From assembly GCA_041390905.1 (NCBI GenBank), contig JAWKPA010000012.1, forward strand, positions 992,001-1,056,000: a DNA stretch of 64,000 nt, in the 5' to 3' direction. The translations under genes and the position numbers were made by a program. The number at the start of each line of letters is the position of its first letter. The first letter of the stretch is position 1. The notes under the pieces were generated by a model, which was given only the letters and a program-made list of their open reading frames with translations, was not told the origin of the DNA and did not search any database. Below are positions 59,253 to 64,000 of the stretch, in pieces. Source of the DNA: JACKCD01 sp041390905. Its GTDB lineage: Bacteria > Chloroflexota > Anaerolineae > Promineifilales > Promineifilaceae.

Positions 59253-62200
59253 ATGAAAAGTCTGACCAAAAAACAAGCCCAGGAAGAAATCGAGCAATTG
59301 ATTGCCAACTATCGCGCTTTGGAAAACCCTCAACTTCAAAGCGAGGCCAATGTTCGCGCCAATTTTATTGATCCCTTGTTTGCCATTCTGAATTGGCCGG
59401 TAAACGATACTCGCTATTACAACCGCGAGGCCTATGTGCGAGGTGCCGGTTTTGCCGATATCGCCCTGCAGCTCGACCCCGAAGCCGCTACCCCCCTTAT
59501 TTTTGTGGAAGCAAAACGGTTTGGTGCTATTGAGCCGTTGGAGCGGGTGCAGGAACGGCGTAATCGGGATGTTGCCCATCTGCGCCTGAATTTGCCGGGA
59601 ATGTCGGTGGATCGCACCAGGGAAGAGCAGCAAGCCATCAACTATGCTTATCAGAAAGGAATGCACTGGGCGATTTTGACCAATTTTACGTCGCTGCGGC
59701 TGTTTAATGCCCGCCGCGACACCCTGGTTCTCAGCTTCGACAGCCCGGTAGATTTGCTGGAGCGTTTTGATGAGCTTTGGCAGCTTTCCTTTACCGAGGT
59801 GGCTCACGGCAGCTTGGACAGCTTGCGGGGATATCGTGAACGTCTAGATGTGGATGAAGAATATTTGCGGTTGATTACCATTTGGCGCTTGCGCCTGGGG
59901 CAGGACATTCTTTCGCATCGGGAAAACCGGGTGCTGCTGGCAGACCCGCAAACTCAAACGGTGGATATTTACAAGCTGCGCGAGGCAGTGCAGCGGGTTC
60001 TGGATCGTCTGGTTGTCATTCGCTACGCTGAGGATCGGTTTGTCATTAAGGCGGATCAGCTGCGCTCTATTGTGGAAATTCGGGAGCGGACAGATTATGG
60101 TGTGCCGCTGCTGGATCAAATACGCCACTTTTTTCAGCAGTTTAATGTGCGGCATAATGGCACGTTGTTTGCCGACCATATTTGTGATCGGTTGACAATT
60201 AGTGAGGATGTCCTTCATGCTATCATCGTGAATCTCTATGATGCTCGCTTTCGGGCGATGTCGGCCGACATTATGGGGAATACCTATGAGCAATATTTGG
60301 GGCAAACGCTGGCGGTTAAGGATGGCAGCGTTGAGGTGGTGGACAACCTGGAAACGCGCAAGGCGCAGGGGAGCTATTACACGCCTGAATATATTGTGCG
60401 CTATATTGTTGACCAGACGGTTGGGCGTTATTTGTACGGGACGGACAACGGCCGTTTAGATGGTACCCCCCTCCCCGACCAACAGCCCAAACGGCTGGAA
60501 GAGATTGACGGCACCAACGGCCTGCCCCCGCTCACCATCCTCGACCCATCTTGCGGTTCGGGCAGCTTTCTCATGAATGTTTACCACGTGCTGGAAACAT
60601 TTTATGAACGGGAAATCGGCCGTTTGCAGCGCGAATCTGAACAGCAGGCAGCGGCCTTGACCCGGCAAGGATTGTCACCCGTTGAACGGCGAATTGAATT
60701 AGCCAGCCAAACACAGCGGCTGAAACAGTTGGCTGGCTACAAAAACCAAATTCTGGAAAAACATCTTTACGGGGTGGATCTGGATCCCCAGGCGGCTGAA
60801 CTGGCAGCCGTTAACCTGATGCTGCGAGCCATGAGCCGGGATATGCGGCTGCCTCTGATTTTGAACCAGAATATCAAGGTTGGGAACTCGCTGTTAGGGG
60901 GAGTGCCGCTGGCACCGGAACAAGCAGACCCCCTTCTGGCTCCGTTTCGCCGCCAGCTTGCCGAACTGCGGCGCATTCGCCTGGCACAGCAGGGAAGCAG
61001 CCACGACGATGCCGACGGGATTGGGCTGCAAGGGCAGTTTGAACGGCTGGCAAAGCAGATCAATGACAGGTTGAATGAGTCGCTGCGTGTTTACTTTGGG
61101 GAGGGAGTGGGGGAAAAACGGCCGTTTAACTGGCTAGTCGAATTCCCCGAATGCTTCCTCAATGCCGACGGCACGATACGCCCCGATGCCGGCTTCACCT
61201 TTGTCATCGGCAATCCCCCCTACCTCAGCGTAGACGACACCTGGGGCAAAAACTCAGCCGATGCCGCCTACCTCAAAGATGCCTTCGCCAATGTGTGGGC
61301 TGGCAAAAGCGACCTCTACTACTACTTCATCCAGCGAGGGTTGTCGCTGCTAAGGCTACAGGGAAAACTGGGAATCATTACCGCCCGCTACTACCTCGAA
61401 GCCTACTACGCCCAAAAGATCCGCGAACTTGTTTTGCAACAGGCAACCATAGAGCAAATCGTGGACTTTGGCGACTACACCGTCTTTCCCGGCATCGGCA
61501 CCAAGACCTGTATTATCCTGCTGCAACGTGAGCCAGATGCCCCGCACCGTGAGGCCAACGTCCTGCTTTCCGACAAAGCAGCTCACAGGCGCGTTGATAT
61601 TTTGCATTTTCTGACTGCCTTCCGCCAGACGGCCTATCCCTTTTCCCAGGCTAATTTGACTGGTGACAGTTGGCATTTATACGGCCAGACCGTGGCGCGT
61701 CTTTTAGCTGCCATTGATCAGGATGCCCAATCATTGGGCAACCTGGTATTTATCGGAAAAGGAATGGAAACAGGGCGTAACGAGGTCTTTGTTATTGATC
61801 AGAAAACGATTGACCAGTATCAGCTTGAGCCGGAACTCATTCGCAAAAACATCAAAAATCAGGACATCCGACGGTATAGTCTCGCCTTTCGTGGTCTTTA
61901 CCTGCTCTACCCCGACAGCATTGAACAATTGGAAGATTACCCCCATACCCATGCTTACTTGGAACGGCACCGTGCCATGCTGGAACAGCGGGCAGCTTTC
62001 CAGCGTGGTAATTGCGCTTGGTGGCAGTTCACCTGGCCCCTGCACAAAGAGCGATACCATACACCCAAAATTGTGACCCCGTTTATTGCCCCTGAAAACC
62101 GCTTTGTGCTGGATCAAACCGGAGAGTACATTGGACTAACAGATACCTGCGCCATCTTCCCAGTGGATAATTCACTAGACCTGCGCTACTTGCTGGCATT

Positions 62201-62987
62201 GCTCAACTCCAGACTGCTCACGTTTCGTTTTCGCTATATCGGCAAGGCCAAAGATTATCGCTACGAATATTTTGAAAATGGGCTGCGGAAAATCCCCATT
62301 AAACTGGCGGCGGATGATGTGAGGCAGCAGTTTGTGGCGTTGGCACAAAAAATGCTGGATTTGAACCGGCTGCGCCAACTGCTGTACGATGAATTTCGGG
62401 AAATGCTGCAAGCCACCGTCCACACCACCCGCCATTTTGACGGTGCCTATTACAGCCACAGCGAATATCGCGGCCACGCCCTTTACCGCACCGGGTCGGC
62501 CGATGCCATCGCCACAGGCACCGTTACCGCCATCACCGTGCGCCAAGTGGGCAGCCAGCTTCGCTTCACCATCACCGAAGCCGAGTCCGGCACACTCCCC
62601 CTGATTACGTTAGAAGTCCCCGACCCGGATTTTCGCCACTTTCTGTTCCTGTCCCTCCGCACCGACTTGCTTGCCAACGAGCGCAAACAAATCTGGGTCA
62701 GAGGGCGCTTGTTGGGCGGAACGCTGACGGCACTCACCGTACCCGTGTTAAATGAAGCGGTTGGGGCAACCAATCTGGCGCAAATTCGCCAATTTATGCA
62801 GGAATTACGCCACTACGCTGCCCGTGCCTGGGGTACAGATTCATTACCGGTAGCCGACATCCTTGATCTGGGTGCGGTGGAAGCGGAACTGGAACAAACC
62901 GACCAGCAAATTGACACCCTTGTTTTTCAACTTTATGGCATTACAGACAGAGAAGATGTGGCGTTTATTCTGGAAACCTTGTCATAA
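59253..62987 (+). CDS. Type IIG-like restriction endonuclease/DNA methyltransferase (Eco57I-type)
   Basis: 1,244 residues in one chain. The N-terminal nuclease-like domain has NFIDPLFAILNW and ADIALQLDPEAATPLIFVEAK, fitting PD-(D/E)xK with Asp and Glu-x-Lys. A helical linker leads to an N6-adenine methyltransferase: YYTPEYIVRYIV, motif I LDPSCGSGSFLMNVYHVLE (near residue 430) and motif IV VIGNPPYLS (near residue 654), then IITARYYLEAYYAQKIR. The C-terminal ~400 residues should hold the target recognition domain. It cuts unmethylated and methylates own DNA. Only two iterated palindromes occur in 3.7 kb, in line with acquired defence DNA. The recognition site cannot be read from sequence. Confidence 0.9.
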   Translation: MKSLTKKQAQEEIEQLIANYRALENPQLQSEANVRANFIDPLFAILNWPVNDTRYYNREAYVRGAGFADIALQLDPEAATPLIFVEAKRFGAIEPLERVQERRNRDVAHLRLNLPGMSVDRTREEQQAINYAYQKGMHWAILTNFTSLRLFNARRDTLVLSFDSPVDLLERFDELWQLSFTEVAHGSLDSLRGYRERLDVDEEYLRLITIWRLRLGQDILSHRENRVLLADPQTQTVDIYKLREAVQRVLDRLVVIRYAEDRFVIKADQLRSIVEIRERTDYGVPLLDQIRHFFQQFNVRHNGTLFADHICDRLTISEDVLHAIIVNLYDARFRAMSADIMGNTYEQYLGQTLAVKDGSVEVVDNLETRKAQGSYYTPEYIVRYIVDQTVGRYLYGTDNGRLDGTPLPDQQPKRLEEIDGTNGLPPLTILDPSCGSGSFLMNVYHVLETFYEREIGRLQRESEQQAAALTRQGLSPVERRIELASQTQRLKQLAGYKNQILEKHLYGVDLDPQAAELAAVNLMLRAMSRDMRLPLILNQNIKVGNSLLGGVPLAPEQADPLLAPFRRQLAELRRIRLAQQGSSHDDADGIGLQGQFERLAKQINDRLNESLRVYFGEGVGEKRPFNWLVEFPECFLNADGTIRPDAGFTFVIGNPPYLSVDDTWGKNSADAAYLKDAFANVWAGKSDLYYYFIQRGLSLLRLQGKLGIITARYYLEAYYAQKIRELVLQQATIEQIVDFGDYTVFPGIGTKTCIILLQREPDAPHREANVLLSDKAAHRRVDILHFLTAFRQTAYPFSQANLTGDSWHLYGQTVARLLAAIDQDAQSLGNLVFIGKGMETGRNEVFVIDQKTIDQYQLEPELIRKNIKNQDIRRYSLAFRGLYLLYPDSIEQLEDYPHTHAYLERHRAMLEQRAAFQRGNCAWWQFTWPLHKERYHTPKIVTPFIAPENRFVLDQTGEYIGLTDTCAIFPVDNSLDLRYLLALLNSRLLTFRFRYIGKAKDYRYEYFENGLRKIPIKLAADDVRQQFVALAQKMLDLNRLRQLLYDEFREMLQATVHTTRHFDGAYYSHSEYRGHALYRTGSADAIATGTVTAITVRQVGSQLRFTITEAESGTLPLITLEVPDPDFRHFLFLSLRTDLLANERKQIWVRGRLLGGTLTALTVPVLNEAVGATNLAQIRQFMQELRHYAARAWGTDSLPVADILDLGAVEAELEQTDQQIDTLVFQLYGITDREDVAFILETLS

Positions 62988-63010
62988 ATTGTTTCGGAGG
63001 AATGTAACCT

Positions 63011-63772
63011 ATGACCATACCAATTGCCCTACAACTGTACACACTGCGCGATGCGCTGGCGCAGGATTTTGCGGGCGGCATTGAAAAAATTGCCGACCTT
63101 GGCTTTGTTGGCGTTGAGACAGCCTTCTTCCCCGAAGGGTTCACCGCCGCCGAAGCAACGCGGATTATCCAGGCCAATGGGCTGAAGATAATGGCGGCGC
63201 ACTGCGAACTGCCGCTAGGGGATGACCAACGGCCGGTTTTGGAGATGATGGCAACCTTTGGCTGTGAGATGTGCGTCTGGCACGGCTGGCCGCGCCACGA
63301 TGATCACGGCTCGGTGGATGGGGTGAAGCGGCTGGCAGCGCGGTATAACCAGGCCAACGCCGTAGCCCAAGCCCACGGGCTGCGGCTGGGCATTCACAAC
63401 CATTGGTGGGAGTTCGAGCCTGTGGGCGAGACGTACCCATACCGCATTTTGCAGGCGGAAATGGATGAGGGGATCTTTTTCGAGGTGGACACCTACTGGG
63501 TGCGAACGGCCGGTTTAGACCCCGCCGCCGTGTTACGTGAATTAGGCAGCCGCGCCCCGCTGCTCCACATCAAGGACGGCCCGGCCACGTCCGATGGCGA
63601 TATGGTAGCTGCTGGCACGGGGGTGATGGATTTTGCCTCGGTCTTTGCCGCCGCCAGCAGCCCGCAGTGGGCGGTGGTGGAGCTGGACCGGTGTGGGACG
63701 GATATGTTAACGGCCGTTTCCCAAAGCTACACCTATCTCACCCAAAACGGCTGGGCATACGGTAGGCGGTAA
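63011..63772 (+). CDS. Sugar phosphate isomerase/epimerase family protein
   Basis: 253 residues, preceded by CGGAGGAATGTAACCT. A (beta/alpha)8 xylose-isomerase-like fold is indicated by IALQLYTLRDALAQDFAGGI, FVGVETAFFPEGFTAAEATR, LRLGIHNHWWEFEPVGE (metal-binding His), IFFEVDTYWVRTAGLDPAAV (Glu/Asp) and LLHIKDGPATSDGD (His-x-Lys-Asp), and EL-D near the end (VVELDRCGTD). Members isomerise or dehydrate sugars and inositols; the substrate is not decided. It follows the restriction gene at 23 bp but is functionally unrelated. Confidence 0.9.
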   Translation: MTIPIALQLYTLRDALAQDFAGGIEKIADLGFVGVETAFFPEGFTAAEATRIIQANGLKIMAAHCELPLGDDQRPVLEMMATFGCEMCVWHGWPRHDDHGSVDGVKRLAARYNQANAVAQAHGLRLGIHNHWWEFEPVGETYPYRILQAEMDEGIFFEVDTYWVRTAGLDPAAVLRELGSRAPLLHIKDGPATSDGDMVAAGTGVMDFASVFAAASSPQWAVVELDRCGTDMLTAVSQSYTYLTQNGWAYGRR

Positions 63773-63776
63773 GCGT

Positions 63777-63844
63777 GAGATTGGAGATTGGAGATTGGCG
63801 ATTGATGAAGGTTCACAATCTCTAATCTCCAATCTCCAGTCTCC
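63777..63844. repeat. GGAGATTGG inverted repeat, copy 8
   Basis: AGATTGGAGATTGGAGATTG, loop TGATGAAGGTTCA, then CAATCTCTAATCTCCAATCT; between the isomerase stop and the next gene start. Confidence 0.9.
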
Positions 63845-63857
63845 CATAAGTGATTGA

Positions 63858-64000
63858 ATGACCAGCTTTTCCGACACGGTTTTACAGACAATGGTGCGGC
63901 GGTATCGGCCAAACGGCCGTTTAGCCATCACTCCCATCGCCACCGGCAAATTCAACAGCTCCTACTGGGTGCAGGTTGGCGATGAGCTGCTGGTGCTACG
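63858..64000 (+). CDS. APH-type phosphotransferase, N-terminal part only
   Basis: 47 codons to the window edge from the ATG at 63858. The start MTSFSDTVLQTMVRRYRPNG and LAITPIATGKFNSSYWVQVG and ELLVL look like the ATP-binding lobe of an APH-family kinase (ITPIxxGxxNxxYxV, with VL at the position before the family's R). An iterated palindrome encodes NGRL here. The remainder, with the catalytic loop, lies outside the window. It may be related to the kinase at 8475-9404. Confidence 0.65.
   Translation, partial: MTSFSDTVLQTMVRRYRPNGRLAITPIATGKFNSSYWVQVGDELLVL

Larger units (their letters stand above)
702..63921. repeat. Highly iterated palindrome AACGGCCGTT, about 100 copies
   Basis: The perfect palindrome AACGGCCGTT recurs throughout the window. 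I counted 103 exact copies by eye, first at 702-711 and last at 63912-63921, plus about 20 one-mismatch variants. Flanks are often further A on the left and T on the right, giving AAACGGCCGTTT. A given 10-mer is expected well under once in 64 kb. Copies lie in genes on both strands, in all reading frames and between genes. Sparse or empty stretches include gpsA (6.9-7.9 kb), 42.7-45.2 kb (AAA/DUF4276) and most of the GH95 and type IIG methyltransferase genes. The pattern is like cyanobacterial HIP1; the function is unknown. Confidence 0.97.

Overview
The window is a gene-dense stretch of a bacterial chromosome with moderately high GC. I infer a Chloroflexota, probably Anaerolineae-like, bacterium. 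The grounds are the gene mix (a MutL that carries its own endonuclease motif, GlnRS, a MecA-like lipoprotein PBP, many lipoproteins with Thr/Pro/Ala-rich linkers, an ECF sigma factor with a membrane anti-sigma) and the heavy load of small toxin-antitoxin remnants and short dispersed repeats. No rRNA and no marker gene fixes the taxonomy. There are three tRNA genes: Asp (GUC), selenocysteine (UCA) and Leu (CAA). All are on the minus strand, and each has a recognisable sigma-70 type promoter.

Layout. 0-3 kb: partial membrane sensor histidine kinase. 3.1-4.4 kb: a decayed toxin-antitoxin pair flanked by tRNA-Asp and a second copy of its 3' end plus terminator. 4.4-12.6 kb: GT9 glycosyltransferase and ComEA-like protein, gpsA, tRNA-Sec, an APH-type kinase, a type-B carboxylesterase, an MtnA-like isomerase and a GNAT. 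12.8-15.5 kb: mutL with an intact VapBC-like module inserted between two copies of its first 73 bp. 15.5-21.3 kb: a paralogous membrane-protein pair, tRNA-Leu, sigma/anti-sigma, Nudix, an overlapping pair of HTH plus Sm/Hfq-like proteins, and xth. 21.4-36 kb: GT-C glycosyltransferase, inositol-phosphatase family protein, MscS channel, metalloprotease lipoprotein, aldo/keto reductase, LysM lipoprotein, GNAT, glnS, trmN6 and an aminotransferase. 36.1-42.7 kb: orphan MNT nucleotidyltransferase and a 2,029-residue alpha-2-macroglobulin lipoprotein. 42.7-45.3 kb: AAA ATPase/DUF4276 defence-like pair and an M23-type protein. 45.4-55 kb: GH95 fucosidase, mobA, MOSC, hemW, patatin, anSME-type radical SAM, thiolase and an LRR protein. 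55-64 kb: TA remnant, lipoprotein PBP, small proteins, pseudogene remnants, a type IIG-like restriction-methyltransferase, a sugar-phosphate isomerase family protein and the start of another APH-type kinase.

The dominant signal is not a gene. The 10-bp palindrome AACGGCCGTT, usually seen as AAACGGCCGTTT, occurs about 100 times (103 by eye), roughly once per 620 bp, on coding and non-coding DNA alike. It leaves peptide signatures in all three frames (NGR, RPF, ETAV). This resembles the highly iterated palindrome HIP1 of cyanobacteria but has a different sequence. It is missing or sparse in the segments that look recently acquired.

A second layer is at least five families of short, mostly inverted repeats: GGAGATTGG-type, AGAAGTTCAACTTCT-type, GGACGCAGATTT-type, GTAATCGGTAATCAGT-type and an approximately 150-bp CGGATTT/ATCCGCG-type. 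They sit at gene borders, extend or end reading frames, split an antitoxin gene and form an in-frame insertion in mutL. The best candidates for undescribed biology are the iterated palindrome, the mutL-VapBC rearrangement and the HTH/Sm-like gene pair.
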